Source: an alpha proteobacterium AAP81b
GTDB taxonomy: Bacteria > Pseudomonadota > Alphaproteobacteria > Sphingomonadales > Sphingomonadaceae
Direction: 5' to 3'
DNA: 42,430 nucleotides
NCBI GenBank assembly: GCA_001295935.1
Contig: LJHX01000129.1
Location: 1-42,430 of the forward strand
Positions 18,763 through 25,948 of this stretch are shown here, one piece after another. Made by a program: the position numbers and the translations under genes. The notes under the pieces were generated by a model. The model was not told where the DNA came from and searched no databases. It saw nothing but the letters and a program-made list of their open reading frames with translations. Positions within the stretch are counted from its first letter, which is position 1. Each line of letters starts with the position of its first letter.

Positions 18763-19314
18763 ATGGCGATCCTCGACATCATCGAAGTCCCCGACGCGCG
18801 GCTCAAGGTCATCTCGAAGCCCGTCGAGACCGTTACCGACGCGCATCGCACGCTGATCGCCGACATGTTCGAGACGATGTACGACGCCCCGGGCATCGGG
18901 CTGGCGGCGATCCAGGTCGGCGTGCCCGAGCGCATCCTGGTCATCGATCTCCAGCGCCCCGCCGACGGTACGCCGGAGGACGCCGACCCCAAGGATGTGA
19001 AGTACGTCCGCGACCCGCTTGTTTTCATCAACCCCGAGGTGACCTGGGCGTCGGAGGAGCTCGCCGTCTACAACGAGGGCTGCCTGTCGGTCCCCGAGAT
19101 GTACGCCGACGTCAACCGCCCGGCGCGCATCCGCGCCACCTGGCTCGACGAGACCGGCGCGGCCCACGACGCCGAACTCGACGGGCTGCTGGCGACGTGT
19201 CTCCAGCATGAGATGGACCATCTCAACGGCGTGCTGTTCATCGACCATCTCAGCAAGCTAAAGCGCGACATGCTGCTGAAAAAGCTCGACAAGCAGCGGC
19301 GCCAGGCGGCCTAA
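18763..19314 (+). CDS. def: Peptide deformylase
   Basis: Removes the formyl group from new proteins. The 183-residue product has all three motifs: GIGLAAIQ (44-51), EGCLSVP (metal ligand Cys107) and QHEMDHLNG (His149, Glu150, His153). N-terminal MAILDIIEVPDARLKVISKP is typical. The usual downstream fmt gene is absent; an SDR gene converges from the other side only nine bases past the stop. Confidence 0.97.
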   Translation: MAILDIIEVPDARLKVISKPVETVTDAHRTLIADMFETMYDAPGIGLAAIQVGVPERILVIDLQRPADGTPEDADPKDVKYVRDPLVFINPEVTWASEELAVYNEGCLSVPEMYADVNRPARIRATWLDETGAAHDAELDGLLATCLQHEMDHLNGVLFIDHLSKLKRDMLLKKLDKQRRQAA

Positions 19315-19323
19315 GCGCCGCCG

Positions 19324-19986
19324 TCAACGCGCCACCATCGCCGCGATCCGCGCCGCGACCTCCTCGGGCGGCTTGACCGACGCCGGGTCCTCCCCTGGGA
19401 AGGCGCGCGCGCGCATCACCGTCCGCGTCGCGCCGGGATCGACGATATGGGTGCGCAGCGCACTGATGTTCTTCATCTCCTCGCCATAGGTGGCGATGAG
19501 GTTTTCGAGCGCCGCCTTCGACGCCGCATAGGCGCCCCAATAGGCGCGGGGGGTGCGGCCCACCGACGAGGTGACGGCAACAACATCGGCGGCATCGCTC
19601 GCGCGCAGCCAGGGATCAAGCGCGCGGATCAGCCGCCAATTGGCGGTGAGGTTGACCGCCAGCACCTTGTCCCACTCCTTGGGATCGAGATGCGGCACCG
19701 GCGCCAGCGTGCCGAGCAGCCCGGCGTTGAGCACCAGCACGTCGAGCCGCCCCCAGCGCGTGCCGATCGCCGCGGCGAGGCGGTCGATGGCATCGCCGTC
19801 GACTAGGTCGAAGGGCGCGATGGTGGCGGTGCCGCCGGCCGCCGCGATGGCATCGTCGACGGCGGCGAGGTCCTTCTCGCTGCGCGCCGTCAGGATGACA
19901 TGGCAGCCGGCGGCGGCGAGCGCCTGCGCGGTGGCGGCGCCGATGCCGCGGCTGGCGCCGGTGACGAGGGCAAGGCGAGTGGTCAT
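19324..19986 (-). CDS. Short-chain dehydrogenase/reductase family protein
   Basis: The 220-residue classical SDR has the nucleotide site TGASRGIG (9-16), the NAG motif (VLVLNAGLLG), a catalytic Ser in VVAVTSSVG and YxxxK in GAYAASKAAL. An acidic or basic residue pattern deciding NADH or NADPH cannot be read with certainty (SEKD after strand 2). It starts 13 bases after purF on the same strand, an arrangement seen in other sphingomonads, but no link to purine synthesis is implied by sequence. The end converges with def. Confidence 0.93.
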   Translation of the reverse strand: MTTRLALVTGASRGIGAATAQALAAAGCHVILTARSEKDLAAVDDAIAAAGGTATIAPFDLVDGDAIDRLAAAIGTRWGRLDVLVLNAGLLGTLAPVPHLDPKEWDKVLAVNLTANWRLIRALDPWLRASDAADVVAVTSSVGRTPRAYWGAYAASKAALENLIATYGEEMKNISALRTHIVDPGATRTVMRARAFPGEDPASVKPPEEVAARIAAMVAR

Positions 19987-19999
19987 TCTTGCTTTCTGC

Positions 20000-21481
20000 T
20001 CAGATCACCCGCTCCGCCAGCAAGCTCAGCTGATCGGGCACCTCGATATCCTCCTGGTCGGTCAGGCGGGTCGGATAGTCGCCGGTGAAGCAGGCGTCGC
20101 AGAATTGCGGGGCGGCTTCGTTGCGCATTTCCTCGCCCAGCGCGCGATACAGGCCGTCGGTCGAAAGGAACGCCAGGCTGTCGACCTTGATGTAGTCGCG
20201 CATCCGCGCGACATCCATCTGCGCCGCCAGCAACTTCGAGCGCTCGGGCGTATCGACGCCATAGTAGCAGCTGTGGCGCGTCGGCGGGCTGGCGATGCGC
20301 ATATGCACTTCCTCGGCGCCGGCCTCGCGCAGCATTTGCACAATCTTCACGCTGGTGGTGCCGCGGACGATCGAATCGTCGATGAGCACGATGCGTCGCC
20401 CGGTGATCATCGCGCGGTTGGCATTGTGCTTCAGCTTGACGCCGAGATTGCGGATCTGGTCGCCGGGCTGGATGAAGGTCCGCCCGACATAATGCGAGCG
20501 GATGATGCCGAGCTCGAAGGGCAGGCCGCTTTCCTGGGCATAGCCGATCGCCGCCGGCGTTCCCGAATCGGGCACCGGCACCACCATATCGGCCTCGACG
20601 GGGCTTTCGCGGGCGAGCTCGGCGCCGATCGCTTTGCGCACTTGATAGACCGAGGCGCCATCGACGATCGAATCGGGGCGGCTGAAATAGACATGTTCGA
20701 AGATGCACGGCCGCGGCCGCTGGGTCTGGAAGGGGCGCAGCGAGCGCAAGCCGCGCGGGGTGATGATGACGAGCTCGCCGGGCTCGATGGCGCGCAGGAA
20801 GGTCGCGCCGACGACATCGAGGGCGACGGTTTCCGACGCCAGAATGTACGAATCGCCCAGCCGCCCCAGCACCAGCGGTCGGACGCCAAGCGGATCGCGG
20901 CAGGCGAGCATCCCTTCGGGCGTCAGGCAGAGCAACGAATAGGCGCCTTCGACGCGCTTCAGCGCATCGATGAAGCGGTCGAGCAGGGTTCGATACGACG
21001 AGGTCGCGACGAGGTGGATGATTACCTCGGTATCGCTCGTCGACTGGAAGATCGCGCCGCGGCGGACGAGGTCGCGCCGCAGCGTCATCGCATTGGAGAT
21101 ATTGCCGTTGTGGGCGACGGCGAAGCCCCCCGAGGACAGCTCGGCGAACAGCGGCTGGACGTTGCGCAGCGCCGTCTCGCCGGTCGTCGAATAGCGGTTG
21201 TGGCCGATGGCGACATCGCCCTTCAACCGGCCGATGACAGCATCCGAATCGAAATTGCCGGCGACATGCCCCATGGCGCGGTGGGTGTGGAAGTCGCGGC
21301 CGTCCCAGGTGGTGATGCCGGCGGCTTCCTGGCCGCGGTGCTGCAGCGCGTGCAGGCCGAGCGCGACGACGGCGGCGGCGCGCTCGGCGCCATAGACGCC
21401 GAAGACGCCGCATTCCTCGTGGAGGTGATCCTCCTCCCACGGGTCGCCGCGGAAGCCTTCTGGGGTCAGCATGTCGGTCAT
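20000..21481 (-). CDS. purF: Amidophosphoribosyltransferase
   Basis: First committed step of purine synthesis: PRPP and glutamine to phosphoribosylamine. The 493-residue chain begins with a 23-residue propeptide and then Cys24-GVFGVYG, the N-terminal nucleophile after autocleavage. The glutaminase half has AVAHNGNISNA and ATSSYRTLLDRFIDALKRVEGAYS. The PRPP loop is VLIDDSIVRGTTS. Cysteines in RPRPCIFEHVYFSRPDS, RHSCYYGVDTP and the late CDAC pair fit the 4Fe-4S ligands of the B. subtilis-type enzyme. Start ATG at 21481 has GAGG upstream; an in-frame ATG three codons later is possible. Confidence 0.97.
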   Translation of the reverse strand: MTDMLTPEGFRGDPWEEDHLHEECGVFGVYGAERAAAVVALGLHALQHRGQEAAGITTWDGRDFHTHRAMGHVAGNFDSDAVIGRLKGDVAIGHNRYSTTGETALRNVQPLFAELSSGGFAVAHNGNISNAMTLRRDLVRRGAIFQSTSDTEVIIHLVATSSYRTLLDRFIDALKRVEGAYSLLCLTPEGMLACRDPLGVRPLVLGRLGDSYILASETVALDVVGATFLRAIEPGELVIITPRGLRSLRPFQTQRPRPCIFEHVYFSRPDSIVDGASVYQVRKAIGAELARESPVEADMVVPVPDSGTPAAIGYAQESGLPFELGIIRSHYVGRTFIQPGDQIRNLGVKLKHNANRAMITGRRIVLIDDSIVRGTTSVKIVQMLREAGAEEVHMRIASPPTRHSCYYGVDTPERSKLLAAQMDVARMRDYIKVDSLAFLSTDGLYRALGEEMRNEAAPQFCDACFTGDYPTRLTDQEDIEVPDQLSLLAERVI

Positions 21482-21568
21482 CGGCCAGCCTCGTCACGGC
21501 GCGGGATGCGCGCCATATAGGCGGACGCGGCGGGCTTGTCGCCCCCGAAGCTGAAACGAGTCTGTCAT

Positions 21569-21928
21569 ATGAGTGATGCGCGTGAAGCAGGGCTGACGCT
21601 CGATCCGAAGTGGGATGCCAATGGCCTGATCACCGCGGTGGCGAGCGATGCGGTGTCGGGCGAGCTGCTGATGGTCGCGCATATGAACGCCGACGCGCTG
21701 GCGGCGACGCTGGCGACGGGCGAGGCGCATTATTGGAGCCGGTCGCGGCAGGAACTTTGGCACAAGGGCGCGACCTCGGGGGCGACGCAGCGGGTGATCG
21801 AAATGCGCATCGACTGCGACCAGGATGCGGTCTGGCTCAAGGTCGAACCGGCGGGTCCGGCGTGCCATACCGGGGAGCGGAGCTGCTTCTATCGGCGGGT
21901 AGGGGCGACGGGGCTGGAGCGCGACTGA
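21569..21928 (+). CDS. hisI: Phosphoribosyl-AMP cyclohydrolase
   Basis: Opens the purine ring of PR-AMP in histidine synthesis. The 119-residue single-domain protein (no HisE fusion) shows [38 protein letters not shown], the metal-binding [10 protein letters not shown], and the two cysteines of [13 protein letters not shown]. The ATG at 21569 lies after an in-frame TTG at 21536 that has no support. Divergent from purF with a short shared leader. No other his genes are in the window. Confidence 0.96.
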   Translation: MSDAREAGLTLDPKWDANGLITAVASDAVSGELLMVAHMNADALAATLATGEAHYWSRSRQELWHKGATSGATQRVIEMRIDCDQDAVWLKVEPAGPACHTGERSCFYRRVGATGLERD

Positions 21929-21977
21929 TGCGGCTCCAGGCGCGTGCCGGAAGGCGCGGAAAGTCACGCGCCGGCGT

Positions 21978-22430
21978 TCAGCATTTTGCCGATTCGGACT
22001 GACTTTCCGCGGGCGTGCGGGTGGCGCGGCGCCTGGCGCTTCGGTCTTTGCGACGGTCCTGGCGGGCGCGCTCGCGCTCGCGGATCAGCAGCGCGGTGAT
22101 CAGCAGGCGGTCCGAACAGGGGCGCTGGTGGCTGGCGCGCCGGCCATCGGGCAGCGGCAGCGTCTCGGTGACGCCCTGCAGCAGCCGTTCGAGCGCCACC
22201 AGCTCGCACGACGCATGCGCCGCGGTCAGCGCATCGTCCCAGGCGCGGGCAAAGTCCTCGGCCTGCGGCAGCCGCCGCAGCCGATAGGCCGAGGATTCGG
22301 ACATGCCGACAACCTCGGCGGCGCGACTGACGGTGCCGAGATCGCCAAGGGCCTGGATGAACATCGCCTGTTTGGCGGGGGTCCAGCCATCGTGGCGGGG
22401 GCGGCGGGGGATGGGGGTGAAATTGGTCAT
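21978..22430 (-). CDS. Conserved hypothetical protein with helix-turn-helix
   Basis: A 150-residue basic protein. Residues about 14-60 (GWTPAKQAMFIQALGDLGTV, then SRAAEVVGMSESSAYRLRR) form a likely helix-turn-helix of the kind found in small terminase-like or transposase-like DNA-binding proteins. The middle has AWDDALTAAHASCELVALER and the C-terminal third is very rich in Arg. The function is not known; a DNA-binding role is inferred. No purine-rich ribosome site precedes the ATG. A copy of the hairpin-rich direct repeat (22465-22646) lies 35 bases upstream in the same orientation as the copy before vapB. It converges with hisI. Confidence 0.65.
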   Translation of the reverse strand: MTNFTPIPRRPRHDGWTPAKQAMFIQALGDLGTVSRAAEVVGMSESSAYRLRRLPQAEDFARAWDDALTAAHASCELVALERLLQGVTETLPLPDGRRASHQRPCSDRLLITALLIRERERARQDRRKDRSARRRATRTPAESQSESAKC

Positions 22431-22464
22431 GGGAGGCGTTGTAACCGATTTGGTGAGGTGTAGG

Positions 22465-22646
22465 AAAGGCCAAGGCCAAGCCGGCTGTGAGCAGCGCGCA
22501 GCGCAGCGAACAGACTCGGCGCAGCGCCCGGCCGGCGGGGCGGGCGGCCCTCCGCCGCCCGAACCCGTCCGACGGCGCGGCTCTGCCGCGCTCTTTCTGC
22601 CTTCTATGAGTCCCCGAGCGGACTCGGCGGCTTGCCGCCGGCCGCG
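22465..22646 (-). repeat. Hairpin-rich direct repeat, copy A (upstream of the HTH gene)
   Basis: This roughly 180-base element is homologous to copy B at 23393-23578, in the same orientation: about 89 percent identical over the 71 bases nearest the downstream gene by hand count, about 75 percent in the middle. Hairpins seen here: GCGCGGC-TCT-GCCGCGC, GAGTCC-n6-GGACTC and GGCGGC-TT-GCCGCC. It ends about 35 bases before the minus-strand HTH gene. No open reading frame in it has recognised similarity. Confidence 0.85.
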
Positions 22647-22704
22647 GCAGAAGGAAGAAGTTGGGCCTCCGGCGGGCAGGGGCTGAGTCCCTGCACCTAC
22701 CTTC

Positions 22705-23091
22705 CTAAAGCAGCGTCACCGGCAGCGGCGGTTCGCGCCGACCCGCCAGCGCGCGGTCGAACGTCACAAAGCCGCTCGCATCGGCCTCGGCCGCGAGTGC
22801 CAAGTGGAAATGATCGGCGAAGTCGCCACCGTTGCGCCAGCGCGCGATCGCGCTTGCCAGAGCCTCGGCCGAGGCAACCCGCGCCATCCACAGGCCCGCG
22901 ATAATTGCGAAGCCATCAGCGATACGCTCGCGCGGCAGCTTGTACCGCCCCCGCAGAACCCACTCGGCTTCCAGCACGACCGTCGGCAACAACAGGAAAG
23001 GCGCCGACACCGCCGCCTCGGCAAGCGCCACCTGGTCGGGATCGTCACGCGCGATCAGGCGGACGACGATATTGGTATCGATGGCGAGCAA
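22705..23091 (-). CDS. vapC: PIN-domain toxin, VapC-like
   Basis: Putative ribonuclease toxin of a type II toxin-antitoxin pair. The 128-residue protein has the PIN acidic residues: Asp5 in LAIDTNIVVRLIARDD, a Glu in VVLEAEWVLR, and Asp in GGDFADHFHLALA and FVTFDRAL. The start is a TTG at 23091; the vapB stop lies in the same frame only nine bases upstream, so no ATG or GTG start is possible. PIN toxins of this branch cut RNA, often tRNA or rRNA; the target is unknown. It lies 58 bases before copy A of the direct repeat. Confidence 0.88.
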   Translation of the reverse strand: MLAIDTNIVVRLIARDDPDQVALAEAAVSAPFLLLPTVVLEAEWVLRGRYKLPRERIADGFAIIAGLWMARVASAEALASAIARWRNGGDFADHFHLALAAEADASGFVTFDRALAGRREPPLPVTLL

Positions 23092-23100
23092 GCGCCGCGA

Positions 23101-23370
23101 TCAATCGTCGGCGAGCAGCCGCGCCAGCGCCGCGTCATCGAGTCCGCTGATTGCCTCGATAGACTGTGCCGGAGTCGCCGCCGGGAATGCCCGCAAGGCA
23201 TCGAGCGTCGACGGCGCAAACGCCGGGGCATCGCGCCGAGGGTTGAGCGTGACGCTGCGGCCGCGCTCGACGATATCGAAGCGCATACCGGGCGCCCAAC
23301 GCAGCCGATCGCGCACCGTCTTGGGGATGACGATCTGGCCTTTGGCGGACAGGCTGGCTTGCTCGATCAC
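23101..23370 (-). CDS. vapB: AbrB/MazE-type antitoxin, VapB-like
   Basis: The 89-residue protein has an N-terminal swapped-hairpin AbrB domain (ASLSAKGQIVIPKTVRDRL, then WAPGMRFDIVERG) that binds its own promoter, and a C-terminal tail (ISGLDDAALARLLADD) that should block VapC. The start is GTG at 23370. Copy B of the hairpin-rich repeat ends about 23 bases upstream, so the promoter or leader probably lies inside or at the edge of that repeat. Confidence 0.87.
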   Translation of the reverse strand: MIEQASLSAKGQIVIPKTVRDRLRWAPGMRFDIVERGRSVTLNPRRDAPAFAPSTLDALRAFPAATPAQSIEAISGLDDAALARLLADD

Positions 23371-23392
23371 ACTGGCAAGATACGGCTTGCGG

Positions 23393-23578
23393 GGTAGTGC
23401 GGCAAGGCCAGACCGGCCGTGAGCAACGCGCAGCGCACCAAACAGACTCGGCGGAGCGCCCGGCCGGCGTGGCGGGTAGTCTTAAGGCGAACGAACTCGA
23501 CCAACGGCGCAGCTCCGCCGCGCACTTTCCTGCTATTTAGGTCTCTAAGCTGGCTCGGCGGCTCGACCGCCGGCCGCG
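23393..23578 (-). repeat. Hairpin-rich direct repeat, copy B (upstream of vapB)
   Basis: Homologue of copy A in the same orientation. The stem equivalents are partly kept: GCGCAGC-TCC-GCCGCGC (one A-C mismatch) and GGCGG-CTCGA-CCGCC; the third stem of copy A is weaker here. It is less GC-rich in its middle than copy A. It ends about 23 bases before the vapB GTG. The remaining 110 bases to the AIPR stop at 23688 hold nothing recognised. Confidence 0.85.
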
Positions 23579-23687
23579 TACGCAGCTGCGCAATAGAATT
23601 AAGGAATCGACTAACCACCTCTTGAGACTAGCCTACCGTAGCAAAAGCCGCTCACAGATGGCTCCGCCAGAGTATACACTTCGACCT

Positions 23688-25439
23688 TCAAATTTGCTCA
23701 TCGTCACGTGAAATGACTCGTACTGTCATAAGGTCCTCAAGAGAATCATCGTGATCATCGTCGTCAAAAGCCAACTTCATTTGGTTATCATCCCCACCTC
23801 CAAACAGTCCACGTTTTGTAGAAGCTGATCGGAAAAGCCGATAGAACGACACTCCTGGTTTGTTCCTCACAAAGCGGCTGAGTCTGGCCTTTGCTTGGTT
23901 GACAACTATCGACACCTTATCAAAATCGAAGATGTCTATGCCAGCTTTCTCAGCCATTTTCTTAACAAGAAATGCCAAGTGGAAGTTACCTTCAACGAGC
24001 CAATATGACTCTGTAAATTTTGTGTTTACGCTGGATAGGCCTTCGACTCTGGAAAGAGTTATTTCGCCTCGCCTGTCTTGTTCGAGATGCTTGTATAACT
24101 TCCATACCGCTATAACCCGTTCTGCACTCATTTCATTCGGATCAAATATGATGGGAAAATATTCTCCGAATATGCGGTCTGAAGCAGTCTTCGCCCTATC
24201 GGGCTCACCTTGAACGTATGCAAACCAAAACTGACCGAGTTTTAGCGCATCGATTCTCTCGCTCTCTGGCACTTCGCGGTGCTGATCTCGCTTTCTATCA
24301 AAATACCAGCCTAACGCACGCAAAGATGCTTCAAGTCGGATCAGAACGGGATCATTGGACCTTAAGTCTCTACTTCGTATTGGTGTTTGGCTATTCGTTG
24401 CTTCTGCTACTCGCGTGTAAAGCGACTTGTCCTTTGTTTCAATAATCCTAACTAGCAGCCTAACTCTTTGAAGGCTGTCAAAATTAGCCTTTGAGGCTTG
24501 AAACAGCGCATGGGATGTTTGGCCCCCGTTTACTACCTGCGGGTTCTTTAGGAGGAGTGGCGCATTTTTAAACCCAGGCTGATATGAGAAACCTTCGCAA
24601 ACAATTGTTATTCCATTGTTATAGTACCAAAATAGACCTGCCTCTGCTGAAACCGCGGTATCGAAGATTCTCCGGTTTATATCATTTTGCTCACCAAGAT
24701 AGATTCGGACATTTTCCTCAAATAGAGATGGATCTAATTGCAGAGCATTCTTGGGATCTGTAAAGGATTCAATGAACTCGTCGGCGCGAACTGTTCCAAT
24801 TACCGCTCTCACATTGCCATCGGTTCTCTCAAAGACCTGTTCTTCGACTATTCTTAGGACAATATCTCTTTCGGTTAAATTCCTTTGTGACACAGCGTCT
24901 GACAATGCGTCAAGATCGCTTTCGTAGAGTCTAATAAACTTGAACTTAGCAAGCGATGCCTCAAATCGAGTTCTTTGGTCATTCACCAGTCTCTCGCCGT
25001 TCGAACAAAGATGAACCTCTACCTGTACGGGGCCTCCAGATTGCACAAAGTCCCAGATGTCTATTACCTTTTGCTGCAGTAGCAGATTACAGGAATCTAG
25101 GAAGCCCTCCGTCTGACTGAAGCAGTCTGAGATGAACGATAACAGTTTGTCAATTTCAGCGGAAGGGAAATTGCGGTTGCTTCTCGGGAAGGCTTCGTGA
25201 TACTTAAACTGAAACAAGTGCACCACACGACGACCAAACCTTTCGTCTAGGTAGATCGCATCTACACCTCGGTCTGATGACCCATCGGTTATAGCTCCGC
25301 GTGCCTCATCAAAATCTACACGGAGCAGAGTGGATAGGCAAAGAAAGGTAAACGCTTCCCGCCTTCCAGAAAGCGCCAACGAATCCTGTATCTGGGCAGT
25401 AGCCGCGTCGACGTTGCCCCAATCCAAAAGAGTAGCCAT
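23688..25439 (-). CDS. AIPR family (abortive infection phage resistance) protein with PD-(D/E)xK-like N-terminus
   Basis: Putative phage-defence effector, 583 residues. The N-terminal part has a nuclease-like pattern GSSDRGVDAIYLDE (Asp60) then LFQFKY (Gln77, Lys79), as in Mrr-type PD-(D/E)xK folds. The AIPR core has WYYNNGITIVCEGF (NNGIT at 274-278) and PQVVNGGQTSHALF (300-309), the family hallmark, followed by VRIIETKDKSLYTRVAEATN. The acidic tail is LAFDDDDHDDSLEDL. Base composition is near half AT, in strong contrast to the GC-rich neighbours, with frequent TTT/AAT codons, so it is very likely acquired. No methyltransferase or second defence gene is adjacent. The defence role is from the family, not shown here. 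Confidence 0.9.
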   Translation of the reverse strand: MATLLDWGNVDAATAQIQDSLALSGRREAFTFLCLSTLLRVDFDEARGAITDGSSDRGVDAIYLDERFGRRVVHLFQFKYHEAFPRSNRNFPSAEIDKLLSFISDCFSQTEGFLDSCNLLLQQKVIDIWDFVQSGGPVQVEVHLCSNGERLVNDQRTRFEASLAKFKFIRLYESDLDALSDAVSQRNLTERDIVLRIVEEQVFERTDGNVRAVIGTVRADEFIESFTDPKNALQLDPSLFEENVRIYLGEQNDINRRIFDTAVSAEAGLFWYYNNGITIVCEGFSYQPGFKNAPLLLKNPQVVNGGQTSHALFQASKANFDSLQRVRLLVRIIETKDKSLYTRVAEATNSQTPIRSRDLRSNDPVLIRLEASLRALGWYFDRKRDQHREVPESERIDALKLGQFWFAYVQGEPDRAKTASDRIFGEYFPIIFDPNEMSAERVIAVWKLYKHLEQDRRGEITLSRVEGLSSVNTKFTESYWLVEGNFHLAFLVKKMAEKAGIDIFDFDKVSIVVNQAKARLSRFVRNKPGVSFYRLFRSASTKRGLFGGGDDNQMKLAFDDDDHDDSLEDLMTVRVISRDDEQI

Positions 25440-25948
25440 ACAGGCACTTAAGCCGTTACGGCGTTGTTCCGCAAGCCCTTCTGTTCAAAGCGGCATCACT
25501 ACGGCGTAAACCGTGTCAAACTCGCTATATTGCGATGATGGGACTCTGATCTCCACCCAACTGCCGCAAACCGCTTCAGGCAACAACCTCGATTGGTCGC
25601 GCCGGGCAGGCTGCGGCGGCGAAGGCCTGATCGAAGATGCGGAAGGTGTGGGCGTGAGGCGACTGCTGGCGCGCATGGCCTAGCGTCTGTGGCATTTGGG
25701 CGGGCCGTTAGCTTGCGCCGACGACAAGGGTTTCTAATTGCCGGGCGACCGACGCATCGGGTGGCCTGCGGTGGCGGCAAAGTCTCGCCAACCGCAGGCT
25801 TGTGAAGGGCGTACGGATCGAGTCCGCATGGCAAGCCTGTGTTGGCTGCCAGCGCCATCCCCGAAACATTGCCAGCGACGCCAACTGCCGATCTCGCCTA
25901 TCATCCCCCATATCTCCACCCGCCTCACCGCACCCAAAGAGCACCCCC
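25440..25948. other. Gene-free interval between the AIPR gene and the P450 gene
   Basis: These 509 bases are the right edge of the acquired segment. AT-rich composition continues to about 25560, then GC-rich DNA resumes. A minus-strand open frame (25499-25858) is Arg/Pro-rich with no recognised domain and probably is not a gene. No tRNA, integrase or clear target duplication was seen. The interval should contain the promoters of the divergent AIPR and P450 genes. Confidence 0.55.

Noticed and set aside
19553-21520. A 655-codon plus-strand frame across the SDR and purF genes
   Set aside because: Both genes are well supported on the minus strand by motifs; no similarity in the antisense frame.
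22465-23578. Integron attC sites
   Set aside because: The gene-repeat-gene layout suggested them, but no paired GTTRRRY and RYYYAAC cores were found and the element is longer than usual attC sites. No integrase is present.
23419-23625. A small gene inside copy B of the repeat
   Set aside because: Open frames occur in both strands of both copies but are not consistently framed or started; hairpins explain the sequence better.
25499-25858. A 119-codon minus-strand gene upstream of the P450 gene
   Set aside because: Arg/Pro-rich, no ribosome site, no recognised similarity.
25440-25948. tRNA gene or attachment site at the edge of the acquired block
   Set aside because: No cloverleaf, no T-arm GGTTCGA box and no direct repeat with the left edge could be found by eye.
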